Positions 23,641 through 36,236 of a DNA stretch of 55,854 nucleotides are shown one piece after another. This stretch comes from Lactifluus volemus (lineage: Eukaryota > Basidiomycota > Agaricomycetes > Russulales > Russulaceae). Within the stretch, counting starts at the first letter, position 1, and every line of letters starts with the position of its first letter. The notes below the pieces were generated by a model. That model was not told the DNA's origin, did no database searches, and worked only from the letters and a program-made list of their open reading frames with translations. The stretch is taken from positions 1 through 55,854 of the forward strand of contig WTXI01000241.1 of NCBI GenBank assembly GCA_022376515.1, given 5' to 3'. The translations under genes and the position numbers were made by a program.

Positions 23641-26404
23641 CATGGGGGGGCATTTGATGGAGAAGAAACGGTTATGCTTCACCGTATGAGATTTGTGAGA
23701 GACTGTCACTAAATAAGGCTCGAGGAATGAACTTACAATATAGTGTATCCGAAGTGCCACATCCTAGTATCCATCCCAGTCAGGAGTAAATCCCGGTCTG
23801 AAATTAAGCACGAGAGCGCACAATACACTTTGGAGGGCGACGAGGAGAAATTCTACAATAACAAAAAGTCTGTGCGGAAGTGTGGGTAATGAGATGGCTG
23901 GAGTTGGTACTATTCACCTCAGATGTATCGGGTCTTTGAAACCTACCAATACGATAAGCGTCGTCGGGGTGTAGCTTGGTACCGATGCCTCTACATACCG
24001 TAAGTCCAATATCCATAGAATTGTTGGGTCACCAATCCGAAGAGATACGCATCCACTAATCAAATTATCATCATTTCGTCGTGCCTATGTGTGTCGCATT
24101 GCCTACGGAAGATGCCAATCAAAAGTATTCCTGTTGAACAGATTGGTTATTTGGAGACAAAGCAAGGCGTGGAGTCTCGCCTTGTTTTTGCGGACTTTGG
24201 GACATTTCACGGATTAACAGGGAGGAGAGGTGGGCATCGTCATGACGCAAAGCCGGTTGAGGATTTTATTTATTTGGCTCGACGATATCCGTCGACTGAG
24301 GTTCCGAAAAAGGATCACTTGTCAAGTCCGAGGTTGTTAGGTGCCCTATATTGTCTAAATTTTGGCCTCGGTGAGTCTTCTCCGCAGCAGGAAAGCTGTT
24401 GTGATGCTACAATGTTATTGTAAACCGGGAGATTGAATTCTTGTCAAGTGCGGTTTACAGAGTCTCCGATTCGGAGTGGCAACATCCAGGGCTCTCTGAG
24501 GTGTGACGGTAGAGTAAGTATTGTGCCAGGTCGACATTATTGAATCTTTGCCAACTTTGACGCGAACTTGCGGCAATTTTTGAGTTGAGGTGATCAGCAT
24601 TGTTTCAGCCTTACGCCGCTGTAATGTACTGTACTGTAAAGTCGGCTATGTGTTCACAAGCGAACATGTCAGGCGATCGCAATTCCGCAAAGATCGATTA
24701 GCTTGGATTCGATAGCCCGATTAGCACGAGGGGATCGTGACGCTACATGGCACCTACTCAGACATCCTCCTCATTCTGAAACCCCAAAATGTCGCGAACC
24801 TGCGCCACAGTGATAGAACCATAACAACATACCAGTGTCTGTTGCAGATGATGATCGGCGGACCTAGAAGCTCGCTTTCCCAATCAATCCGCCAGCTGCT
24901 ATATAAAAGATAGATAGATATTTCCAAAGCTAGATTCAACGTCCCATTGACCGACACCATCACTTTGACTGGGAAAGAACTGTTGGAGATACAAAGTGAT
25001 TGACAAAGGAAAGTACGGATAGAAGAAAATTGTCACATAGCTACAAGCTTGACCCAATGTACAGTGTCGACACTAAGAGGTGGAACTAGAATTACCAAGA
25101 AAGTGAGAGAAGGGTAGAAAAGGGTTGCAACTGGGTCTGGCTTGAGGGATCCAGGCGTAAAAAAAACACTTGGTTTCGGTGGCATGATACATGTGGACGC
25201 GTATAAATTTCCGTTTGTACAGATACAAGTCATGAGACAGACAATGTGGTGGCAAGTCCTGGAACTTCAATGCATCATGAGAGTGTAAAGTAACTCAGCG
25301 ATCTGCCACCAGCCTGAGCGCACAGAAATTTTCACGGGCCTGCGGCTCCCGGACCGAGTTAGCCGCCAGCCTCAGGAGCGAGCCGGGCGACCGATGGGCG
25401 AATTTAACTTTCGTTGGCAAACCATTTACTCCGAGTCTACCCGGGCGTGACACCCCGAAAAACCCAACCATCAAGATAAAGTCACCCCCTTCACATGGTT
25501 CCTGCTGCCTCAGATCTCGTAGTCAGAGGGACTTGCGTGACCTCATCTCTTACCATGCAGTAACCGAATCGTTACAACTCCATTCGGATCGACCCTCCCG
25601 AATACATTGTAATATTGTTCGGCTGTAGGTACAAAAACCCTACTTGTGTTACAAGGGTCATGACGTTTGCATCCACGCCATTTCAGACTATATCGAAGTG
25701 TGGATGACCCTGCGTTGAGTCTACAGACCCAGCTGAGTGTAAATATTACCCTCACTGAGCGTTACGGTTTCAATTGCCCACCATCTTGTTGCTGTAACTT
25801 GAATGCAACACCTCAACATTTCGTCTGTAACATCGATGAACTGCATGGCTCTGGTTCATTGTGACCTTGCGCATAATGACATAATGCCCTATTCGGTGTA
25901 CACCCTTTTTTACCTACTTCCCTTCCCTTCCTTCTAGTAGTCTCTCATGGATTGTCATTTCCCGGGTTATCTCCGCTTCTCTGTTCTCTGATATTCGTTC
26001 TTACCCCAATATGTGTACGGAAACCTGAGCGCACCGTGCGAGAGGGTTGGTGGAGAACCTGCGAGTTCTCCAGGATTCCCAGGTGTCAGTGCTAGGCTTA
26101 ACGGGCAGTTTTCGGGATTGACCATATTGACCGCCAAATGCCTGGAGCATACGTATCATACCACTGAGAGTGACAAATGATCACAGACCAATCATAACTC
26201 TGAATCAATTTACGATATGACTCACTGGGATGTGGATAGTCTAGACTCTAGAGGGGTGTGACAGCTATAACAGAAAAATGATGAACCAATCCCAAGGTCA
26301 TCATGCTCTGAGTCTGCTCCAAGCTAGATGACGCAAGTGGCGTGGCATCGAGCTTAGCGCAGGTTCACTGAACGTTGTCGTCTCAACCTCTTACCTCGAC
26401 TACG
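23641..26404. other. Long intergenic region before NLR copy 2
   Basis: About 2.7 kb. The first few hundred bases may hold N-terminal exons of the DUF6534-like gene (a hydrophobic frame EFLLVALQSVLCALVL at about 23810-23860, minus strand). The stretch 24000-26080 shows nothing I can name. From about 26150 it becomes the conserved NLR 5' flank (CACTGAGAGTGACAAATGATC, then CCCACTGGGATGTGGATAGTC). Confidence 0.45.
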
Positions 26405-29400
26405 ATGGCTCTTGCACAACCGAATTCGTATGCCAATGTCTATTACATCTTATCTCGTTCAATGTTAATCATTACTATAGCCAAGATCCTCAAAACCCTG
26501 GAACAGAGTACATCAGTTTCTTCCATTCAATTCCGATTTTTACTCATATGACTGCCTTTGAACAGTGCTCAGATCATCGAAACTCAACAAAGCCCTCTCA
26601 CCCTCGAGGTGACTGGTACGTATCCTAGTGATGCTACTGAAATGAATCTTAAGCTTGTCTGCCCTGTCAGTGCTCAGGGTGCACAATCTTCCTCGTCTGA
26701 AGTCACTCTCCGGGAAAAAGCGAGAATTTTATGTCACTATGACCAACGAGGCGAGAACATGGCAGACAAGATCTGTTCGGAGTGTGGGACAGCGTGTGGA
26801 ATGGAACCAGGTTCTGGACACCTTGTACGAATTGTCCTTTATTTCTTTTTTCTATTTACAACTGAGTCTCTTGCAGTGCCGTGCTATCACTCTCCCGCAT
26901 AACAGCATCTCTTTATGCGAAAAGGACCACACAGAAAGACATCCTTGTTGGAAGACATGAGATACTCTGTGAACCTCAACACGGTTCGTCTTGTTGGATT
27001 CTTACTCGCATTCATATTACTCAGCACGCTGGTTGTACAGTAGAACTTGACATTATTTTGAGCCGTGATGGCGGTCATTCAACGGAGCCGGTCACACTAT
27101 TCTTGAAGATCACCGTCTCACCAAATGCGAGTCCCTCTCCGACTGCTACTCTCAACGCTGTGAACCGCACAGCGATCGATTTGGACAGCCCGCCGGTCAT
27201 TGAAGGAGATGCCGCGCCTCCTACCATTCAAGTCAAAGGTGAAACCACGCAACTGGCGGTAGTCACCCCTCCTCTACCTCCTTTATCCCACCTTCCCAAT
27301 GAGAGCAGTGTTTCTGTGCGACCAGCATCGGACAGCCAGGCGGAGATTCCAGGCATCGCTATCCGTTGTGCTGAGGAGGCTATCGATACGATGGAAACAT
27401 GGGGGATTGCTGTTGGGGTTGTCAAGCAGGTGATGGATGCTGTCGGTCCAATCGCATCAGTATGCCCAAAGCAATTTTGCTTCTTCGCCGAGTTAACTTC
27501 CGTTCTCCAGCTTCATCCCTACGCAAGTCTAGCATGGAGTCTACTCTCAAAGATTCCCGAGGTGCGTCATCTTGCCTTGTCGGAGCATGCGGGACATTCA
27601 TTCTTTTTTTTCTCCTCGTTGCCAGACTTTGTTACAGCAGTTTCAGCGTGACGACAATGTCCGATCACTATTTGAAGCCATATGCGATGCTTTTGCGTTT
27701 ACAAAAGATGCGGACGCTTTGAGGAGGCTCAAGCCGGAGTCTCTTCAAGCGAAAATCCTTGAGGACATGCTGGAGCGGGTGACAGAAATTAGCAAATTCA
27801 TTGAATTGTATGCAAAGGATGTGGGAGTCGGTACGTTGTCCTGAACCTTTTGGTTAGTAATTGTTATTAATAACTTGCGATTTGCAGGGAAGCGGACTTG
27901 GAAGAATATCCGTGGTCAAGTTGACGGGAAAGTCACACAGTACCGCACTATCCTCATCCGACTCCGAGACGATTTTCTCGCGCGTGCTGCTGTCACGACG
28001 GAGGTTACTGTGCTTCGAATACAGGACGATGTGAGTAATATTATCCCAAGCAAACAGGAATTGCTCGACTCAATAGCGTGAATTCATAGCTTAAAGCGAT
28101 GTCAAACCAAGCATTAGAAGCCGGTGCGGAATATTGATGGCCACGAGATCATGATCTGACAAACGGCACACAGAATTCGGTTCCATAATCAGGGAATTGC
28201 CTTACAAGGGAGGTTGGAAGTTCGGTGATGAAAAGCGCTGTCTTCCTGGAACACGCGAAGATTTCTTGGATCATATCTTCAAGTGGGTCGAGAATCCTGA
28301 ATCCGAACGTGGGCTCGTGCTTTTCGGCCAAGCAGGCACTGGAAAGTCCTCAATAGCACATGAAGTCGCACGTCACTTAGAGGACAAGTGTCTCGGATCT
28401 TACTTTGCCTTCGTGCGGAAGGAGGGTTCCAAAAACGAGGCATACCAACTTTTCACGACACTTGCCTGTGATCTCTCCAACAGCTATCCTGCGTTCAAAT
28501 TTGCCCTCGGGAGGGTCCTTAAGGATCATATGTCACTCCGTGGTACCCGAGACCGTCGTACGCTTTTTGAACGACTCATCCTCGAACCACTCAAGGATCT
28601 ACAAATCCGTGATCCGATTCTTATCGTAATCGATGGATTGGACGAGTCTGGAGATGCGAGTGGCACTAAAGGATTACATACCTTTCTTGCTGAACATCTT
28701 CTCGACCTCCCTTCAAAATTCCGTATTCTCATCACATCAAGGCCGGATGTTGGCATCGAATCTGCATTCGCCGAAGCACTATCTGTCCACACCCTCTACA
28801 TGGATGATGACAAACTTGCTGCGAAAACGGAGGACGATATTCTCACGTACTTTCAGGATGCGCTCGATCCGGACGCTTTCAACGACTATGGCGTGAAGCT
28901 AGCAAAGGCGGCGGAGGGCCTGTTCCAGTGGGCATCCGTTGCATCCGGATTCATAAATAACCCCCCTGCTAGTTTCGGCTTCAGTGAGAAAGAGGTCGTA
29001 CAGCGCTTGTTGGGACACTCTCGAGATCGGGATGGACAAGATCCGTTGGACCAGTTATACGAAGAAGTTCTCGAGGGATATTTCAAGCCGCCTGCAGCAC
29101 AGACGATATTTCGATCTGTGATGGGACAACTTTTTGCTGCGATCGAGCCTCTCACCATCAGTTCCCTGATAGCCCTGCGCCGACATGCACCTAAAGATGA
29201 TCCCGAGGATCCTGACCCCGAAGATTCTGATCGAGTTCTCAAAATGCTCGGACATCTTGGCTCGGTGCTGAGCAATGTCACTTCATCTGATGGAACGCGA
29301 CCGATCATTCCTCTCCATACTTCATTCCGTGACTTTCTTGCCGATGAGAAGAGTGGCGCATTTCATGTCGACTTTGGCAAGTCCCACCGTCGGTTGGCAC

Positions 29401-32065
29401 ATTCGTGTCTTGGTTTAATGCTGGATAGCCTCAAGTTCAACATTTGTAAACTCGAGTCATCATATGTCGCGAACAGGGACGTCCCAGACTTGGAATCTCG
29501 AGTTGCCGAGCACATTCCGCCCGCTCTATCGTATGCCTGCATTTTTTGGGACGACCATCTAGAACACCTTGCTTTCGAACAAGATCTCTTCATGAAACTT
29601 CGGTCTCTATTCGAGACAAAGTTCCTGTTCTGGCTAGAGGTGCTTAGCATCAAGAACGGTATAGGCCTTGCTTCGCCAGCAATGGCATCTCTGAAGATGT
29701 GGTTGCAGCGGAAGGTGGGTAGATCCTATAATTATCAATGACATGTAGTGACTATTGCGTAAATTCACAACAGCCCCAAGAAGATGTGGAGCATCTCCTG
29801 TCATTGGTGAACGATGCGTTCGCGTTTGTGCGGTATTTCGGGATGTCAATAGCAAGAAGCGCCCCACATTTATATATATCTGCTCTGCCTTTTGCACCAT
29901 CCTCTTCCCGCATCATCAAGCATTACCTTCACTTATTCTCCCACACATTATCTTTGGATCGCGGGCAATTGTCTCATTGGCCAGCATTGGAAATGGTGAT
30001 TCAAGCACATGACGAGTCGATCGAATCCGTTGCCTTCTCGCCAAATGGGCAGCGGATAGCCTCAGGCTCGGAAGACCACACGATTCGGGTGTGGGATGCC
30101 ACGACCGGAGAGCTTGTAGCGGGTCCGTTTGCTAAGCATACTGATGTGGTCCTTTCTGTTGCATTCTCGCCGGACGGACAGCGGATTGTCTCGGCCTCGA
30201 ACGATCACACGATTCGTGTGTGGGATGCCGCAACAGGAGATGTCGTAGCGGGACCGTTCATTGGGCCTAGTTATAAGGTCAGATCTGTTGCGTTCTCGCC
30301 AGACGGGCAGCGCATCGCCTCTACCTCGGATGATTGCACAATCCGCATATGGAATGCTGCAACAGGAGAGGTTGTAGCAGGCCCGTTCATTGGACACACC
30401 GGTTGCGTCGGCTCTGTTGTATTCTCGCCGGATGGGAAACGCATTGCCTCGGCATCGCATGATTGCACGATTCGACTGTGGGATTCTGCAGTAGGAGGGA
30501 TCGTAGCGGGCCCATTTACCGGACACACTGAACCAGTCTACTCCGTTGCATTTTCACCGGACGGGGAGCGCATTGTCTCGGCCTCGGGAGATCACACAAT
30601 TCGTGTTTGGAATTCCGCAACGGGAGAGGTCATGGCCGGCCCGTTTAGTGGACACGCCGATGAAATCTATTCTGTTGCGTTCTCACCTGATGGGCGGCGT
30701 ATCGCCTCCGCTTCGTACGATCGCACAATTCGTGTGTGGGATGCTGCAACAGGAGATGCCATTGCGGGCCCGTTTACTGGTCACGCCAGTTCAGTCTTTT
30801 CAATTGCGTTCTCGCCGGACGGACAGCGCATTGCCTCAGCCTCGTTCGATCACACGATTCGTGTTTGGGGTGCCACGACGAGAGAGGCCGTAGCAGGTCC
30901 GTTTACTGGACATGCCGATACGGTCTTTTCTATTGCGGTCTCGCAGGACGGGCAGCGTATTGCCTCAGCCTCAGCAGATCACACGATCTGTATTTGGGAT
31001 GCCACAACTGGAGAGGTCACATCGGGCCCGTTTATTGGACACACCGATTGGGTTGCTGGTATTTCATTCTCACCAGACGGGCAGCGAGTTGCTTCGGGCT
31101 CGCGCGACCGCACGATCCGTGTGTGGGATGTAGCTACGGGAGAGGTCGTAGTGGACCCGTTTACTGGACACACGAGTGAAGCCACGTCTGTTGTGTTCTC
31201 ACCGGACGGGCAGCGCATCGCTTCGAGCTCGCTCGATCGCACGATTCGCGTGTGGGATGCTGCAACAGGAAAGGTTATAGCGGGCCCATTTACTGGACAC
31301 GGCCGTGGTGTCTACTCTGTTGTATTCTCCTCAGACGGGCAACGCATTGCCTCAGCTTCCCTTGATCGCACGATTCGTGTGTGGGACGCAGGAACAGGAG
31401 AGGTTGTAGCGGGGCCGTTTATTGGGCACTGTGACAGGGTCTATTCTGTTGCATTCTCGCCAAATGGGGAGCGCATCGCTTCAGCCTCATTCGATCGCAC
31501 GATTCGTGTGTGGGATGCCGTAACAGGAATGGTTGTAGTTGGCCCATTCACTGGACATGCGAGTGTGGTCCGCTCGGTTGCATTCTCACCAGATGGGCGG
31601 TACATTGCCTCCGGCTCTAGAGATCGCACGATTCGTGTGTGGGATGCTAACACAGGAGATATCGTGGCTGGTCCATTTACTGGACATTCCGATACAATCG
31701 GTTCTGTTGCATTTTTGCCGGATGGACAACGGATCGCCTCGTCCTCAGGAGATTGCACGATTCGCATGTGGGATGTCGGGCCACTGTGCGCCGCCTCGGC
31801 CTTGGGAAATCGCACGATCGCGATTCATGCGGACAAACGCATAACGGAAGATATTGACAAGTTCCCGCTCAATAATGATGGTTGGGTGTGTGCGGAGAAT
31901 GGAGAACTTCTTTTATGGATCCCCGAGATTCACCGGCCATATTTCAATAGGTCTAACACTGTCTGGATTGCAGGCAGACATTATACCCAGCTTGATCTCT
32001 CAAACTTTGTACATGGATCGAATTGGGCCATGGTATATGTTCCTAGTTCATCTAGCTACTACTAG
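26405..32065 (+). CDS. NLR-like C2-NACHT-WD40 protein, copy 2 (intact)
   Basis: This STAND-class NTPase is of the type involved in fungal non-self recognition and programmed cell death (HET-E/HET-D group). Twelve exons fit: 26405-26437, 26481-26507, 26573-26615, 26671-26824, 26877-26983, 27041-27459, 27511-27561, 27626-27830, 27888-28030, 28090-28123, 28174-29714 and 29774-32065. They sum to 5049 nt (1682 aa) with all phases consistent. Domains: C2-like about residues 35-150 (VLRVHNLPRLK, RVEWNQVLD, ILVGRHEILCEP); disordered Pro/Ser linker to about 230; helical domain to about 395 (QRDDNVRSLFEAICDAF), resembling Goodbye-type N termini; NACHT with Walker A GQAGTGKSS (about 457), Walker B ILIVIDGLDES (about 554), sensor ILITSRPD and closing LHTSFRDFL; linker YFGMSIARSAPHLYISALP; 14 WD40 repeats (about 993-1590); and a conserved cap ending VYVPSSSSYY. 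It is the copy next to SDA1. Confidence 0.9.
29993..31774 (+). repeat. WD40 array of copy 2 (14 x 43 aa)
   Basis: Fourteen units of 129 nt lie within one exon, with consensus [42 protein letters not shown] shared by most units. Repeats 7 (WGATTRE), 8 (TICIWDATTGEVTSGPF), 12 (AVTGM) and 13 (DANTGDIV) carry unit-specific signatures that recur at the same position in copy 4. Confidence 0.95.
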
Positions 32066-32074
32066 TAGAGTCGG

Positions 32075-32234
32075 TACACGTTGGAATGGGGATTAGGGAC
32101 AGCGGGGTCAGGATGACAGCGTGGGAAGTGTAGTGGACATTGTACAGTTACCCGACGCTGAGATAAGCATAGACAACGCGGTTTCATCCCCAACCACTAC
32201 ATCCTCGAGGCAACGCCCGACCCTCCAACGTGTA
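32075..32234. mobile_element. Small insertion with inverted termini (MITE-like) in the 3' flank of copy 2
   Basis: Sister copies 3 and 4 read GAGTCGGTACACTAT then directly ATGTATGGCA. Copy 2 has about 155 extra bp at this point, beginning TACACGTTGGA and ending TCCAACGTGTA, an 11-bp perfect inverted terminal repeat. Ends in TA suggest a TA target, but the empty sites are not identical enough to prove the duplication. There is no coding capacity; it could be a non-autonomous DNA transposon. Confidence 0.5.
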
Positions 32235-32972
32235 TGTATGCCATCCCAGAATTCATCGGCAGAGGTAGCACCAGTGAATCTACGATGATAAGTCATCAGA
32301 GGTTTGTCGAAGTCTTTTAATCTTGGGAAGGTGTGCGTGTTTGGAAGGGCTATGACTCATGACGAAAAACTTGAAAAATAATTCGTACTTTTAGCTTTTG
32401 AGCAGGCAATGAATCGCTTGTCGCTCCGTTGTCCTTGTCTTACATAGCAGTACATTTACATGGTAAACTGCACTGTCATCAGCTGTTAACGTATGCTTTG
32501 CCCCTTCTTGTTCTCGAAATCTGACACAATCCGCCTCCCATATCCTCGTCAAGACCTATATTTATATTCACGTGCCACGTCACAGGATTAAATATCTTAC
32601 ATCGATCTGTGATCTGTCCAGCACTAATGACATGTGGGACAAGGTGGTAGCATGTTCTGATGTGTTTAGTACGTGCACGGTAATTATCACAGTGACAAGT
32701 TTAGTATCGCTGTAACATGGCACGAGCAAACCCGCCAGGATGGCGGTAAGGGTCCCACGAGCTTACGCATACCCGTGAGCTCACAAAACCCTTACGGTGT
32801 GTACCATTTATCTACCCCATTCGTTGGGGATGTGAGGTGTGGGTTGTGGAATTGATGAGCTCCTTGAGGGTCCTTAGAGATATGTACCGTAGGAAGGTAA
32901 CGTAAAATTGAAGCGGAAGGCTCTCAGAGGCAAGGCCCGGACCGAGTTGACCGCCGCTCGTTAGGAACGGCC
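32235..32972. other. 3' flank of copy 2 and SDA1 promoter region
   Basis: The first about 100 bp are shared with copies 3 and 4 (GGTAGCACCAGTGAATCTA, then TCATCAGAGGTTTGTCGAAG and TCTTTTAATCTTGGGAAGG) and are probably the NLR 3' UTR. The remainder is unique and lacks a supported gene. Confidence 0.5.
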
Positions 32973-35605
32973 ATGGTACGCGGACTCCAGCGCACGTCGA
33001 ACCTCCCTCAACTTCAGAATCTGATCAAGCGTGACCCAATCTCTTACAAGGAAGAGTTCTTGCAGCAATGGAATCATTACAACTCTATCCGCCAGATATT
33101 CCGGATCAATCCTGACGAACAGACATCACATTTTCGAGAGCTGGTCACATTCATCTCGCAGGTGAGAGAGTTGTGAATATATGCAAAAAGCTAATTCGCC
33201 GAATTCTTTTATCAGGTCGCACAGTTCTATCCTTCAGAGACTTCTGAATTTCCTTCCCATCTATCCTCTCTGCTCCTGGAGAGCTATGGATCACTTTCCT
33301 CCGATATCCGTCACAGCATCATACAGAACCTGGTCATGCTCAAGAACAAAGGCGTCATCACATCCTTTGAGTACTAAAATTCACACCCTCTTTCTTAAAA
33401 AGACCTTTGATCATGAGTTGCCTAGTCTCCTCAAAACGTTATTGCCGCTCCTCCCTAGAACTACATCCTCTTCATTGCGCGCGAGCATCCGTAAAACCAT
33501 TCTCACAGACATAAAAACGGCCAATCAACGGGCGAAAAATCACAAGCTTAATCGTGCTGTGCAGACCATGCTCTTTGGCATGGTCGAGCGTGGAATGGGA
33601 GGGATAGTCATGGGAGACAAGGGTAAGTTACGGAGCAACCCGAACACAAGTGGTGATGGTTTGTCGAATAACGGAGATGAAGCCATGTGGGCCGTTGTGA
33701 TGACAAAAGAGCTTTGGAAAAAAGGCGTTTGGTCGGTTCCTTTAGCGCCCGTTCGCCTGCTCCAATTGACGCAATATAGGGACGATGCCAAATCCGTCGC
33801 GATTGTCGCATTGGGATGCTTTCATCCTATCACCAAAGTCCAAAGTGCATCTTTACACTTCTTCCTCGGCAGCGACGAAGAATCTGAGGATAGTGAGGAC
33901 GAGAGCGACGTCAACGTATGTTCCAGTTTGCTGACAAGGTCTCACCTCACTTGGACTCTCGCAGACCGTTAACGTCAAATCGCTCGAGCATAAGCGTGAG
34001 GTGAAGAAAAAGACGCGCAGTGGTGACAAAAAGATGCGGAAAGTGTTAAAGACAGCAAGCAAAGTTCGTCTAAGGCTATTCTGATTATTTGTGATCTGCT
34101 GAGACTTGTTCGCAGCAACGAAAACGCAAAGACGCGGGAAAAACCCCAAATTTTCCTGCCATCCAACTGCTGCACGATCCACAAACATTTGGCGAAAGGC
34201 TGTACGATCTGTTGCAGAAATATGACGCTCGCTTTTCACTCGATCACAAGATTCTCGTCATGCAGCTCCTGAGTCGCGTCACTTCATCGCACCAGTTGAC
34301 AATCCTTGGCTTTTATACATACATTCTCAAGTATCTCACGCACCACCAGCTACGTGCCCCAGCGATTCTCGCTTTACTTGCCCAGTCCACGCATGCCCTT
34401 ACCCCTCCTGACGCTCTCATTCCTGCGGTTCGTAAATTATCTCATCAATTTGTGCATCCCGGAGTTGGCTCGGAGGTTGTTGCTGCGGGTTTGAACGCGA
34501 TTAGAGAGATATGCCGTCGGCAGCCATGGGCCATGGAGGAGGACCTGCTTGGTGACCTGATCGGCTACCGGAAGAGCAGGGATAAAGGCGTGATGAGTGC
34601 TGCACGTGGGCTACTTCAGCTGTACCGTGAGGTCAACCCTAGCATGCTGAAACGTCGGGAGCGGGGAAAGACGGCAAGTATGGGGATGGCCCAGGGCAGT
34701 CAGCCTACTCCGTTTGGATATGTCGAGAAGCCCGCTGAGGACATTGAAGGCCTTACGGTACGTATTTCTCCTACTCCTTCTTGGATAAAAGCGGACTGTA
34801 TTATTTTATAGCTTCTCGAGGATCATCTCAAGACGGTACATGGAGAAGATGACGGCTTTGGTGATCGAGATGATGATGAGGGGGCCTGGGAAGGCTGGGA
34901 AATCCAATCAGAGTCGTCTGATGATTCTTCGGATTCCGGTGGTTGGATTGATATCGAGAGTGATGGTGAAAACCATCTCAGCATCAGCGATAGCGATGGA
35001 GAGGGTGAAAAGAGTGGAACCCGACTTCCGGACAACGACGGCCCATCACTTGTTGAAGTGAACCGGACCTCGGCATTAGCAACAACGAAGGTACGGTTAT
35101 GCGCAATCTCTACGCCTTCACGACTTGATATACGTTTCTACACTGGTAGATCCTTACACCGGCTGATTTCGCATTAATTTCCGACTTGCGAATACAGGCC
35201 GCCACGCAAGCGGTCGAAAACGGGGGTGGTCCTGCTGCGAAACGCAAACTGGCTTCCCTCGAGGCCGTCAAAAAGGCGGGTTCGTCCGGCGCGGACGATA
35301 CATCAGCCTTCGTCGTCTCCGAGGGTGATATTCTCGGCCCGCGCAAGAAGGCCAAGGCTGACTACGAGGAACGGATCGCATCGATAGCGCGAGGTCGCGA
35401 GGGCAGAGAAAAGTTTGGTTCGCTGAAAGGAAAGCGGAAGAAGGAGACTGCGAGCAGCTCGACGAATCGCGAAAAGGCGCGCAACAAGCCGATAATGATG
35501 ATCATGGGTAGTAAAGGGGTGAGAGGCAAGAAGAAACAGTCGTTGAGGGAGAAGCAGAAGCGGTTGCGCGCGCACATCGATAGGGCAAAGAAGGCTCATC
35601 ATTAA
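32973..35605 (+). CDS. SDA1: SDA1, 60S ribosome biogenesis factor
   Basis: SDA1 (human SDAD1) is a nucleolar/nuclear protein needed for 60S subunit maturation and export and linked to actin organisation. The ATG at 32973 gives [20 protein letters not shown], then [19 protein letters not shown]. Next come [20 protein letters not shown] and [18 protein letters not shown], the conserved N-terminal repeat region. Later exons give [20 protein letters not shown] and [40 protein letters not shown], the acidic [12 protein letters not shown], and [20 protein letters not shown]. Then follow [20 protein letters not shown] and [20 protein letters not shown] long acidic segment leads to [16 protein letters not shown] and the very basic C terminus ([20 protein letters not shown]). 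The stop is at 35603-35605. Introns are about 45-60 nt and GT-AG. It is intact, and part of it is duplicated at 50009-50511. Confidence 0.95.
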
Positions 35606-36236
35606 CTAGATGAGGATGTTGCAGTATTTCACTGCGCTACCATGGCATGGGGTAATCGCTATCGTCCTTTGGTTACCAGTGCGAATCCATAACTTATATG
35701 CTCGGGCAACATCAGTCACGTGACCTAAAAGACGAACGACCTGACTTGGGCATCATCGCGTCTCACCAGACAGCCCCAGTAACTGTTTGCGCATACAACA
35801 CCTACACGCAACATACACGGACTTCTTGATGGGATCAATTTCCCCAGTTTGATCCCATCCACAATCCAGCCTGAGGAACACACTCTGGTACTTTCTGGGC
35901 ATGCGGACATGAACCGGAGGGCCGCGAATTAAGTTCATATCATAATGAGAGTAATTACGAGTTCGTTGAAGGGTGGAGGGGGTAGGTGGTGGAGTGAATA
36001 TTAAGAGCAGGGAGGGGATGTTTAGCTGGCGCTTGTCTGCCATTCAGGATAGGGTGAACGAATGACGATTACTGCATTGGCGACGCCAGCAGGAAAGAGC
36101 GGTACAACTCGAGGATGTGCCGTCCTACACACACCTCGCGCAGGTCCTTGTGGCACCTATTCATTCTGTCAGTTCGCGCATGACGCCGTGCACACGCGCC
36201 TCTTGCGATGTTGCCTGTTCCCCTAGAATAATATAA
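35606..36236. other. Intergenic, SDA1 to the small ORF upstream of copy 3
   Basis: No gene is supported. Open frames on the minus strand (35753-36308) have no recognisable motif. Confidence 0.4.

Noticed and set aside
24000..26080. Several 60-110 codon frames as possible genes
   Set aside because: No splice-compatible conserved motif was found and none resembles a known family; left as intergenic.
28362..28896. Alternative-frame peptides inside NACHT exons (for example starting MDWTSLEMR)
   Set aside because: They recur in all copies only because the DNA is homologous. The NACHT frame holds all the motifs.
26405..29714. HET, HeLo, patatin or nucleoside-phosphorylase effector domain at the N terminus
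   Set aside because: The N terminus follows a C2-like strand pattern, and none of the signature motifs of those effector families is visible.
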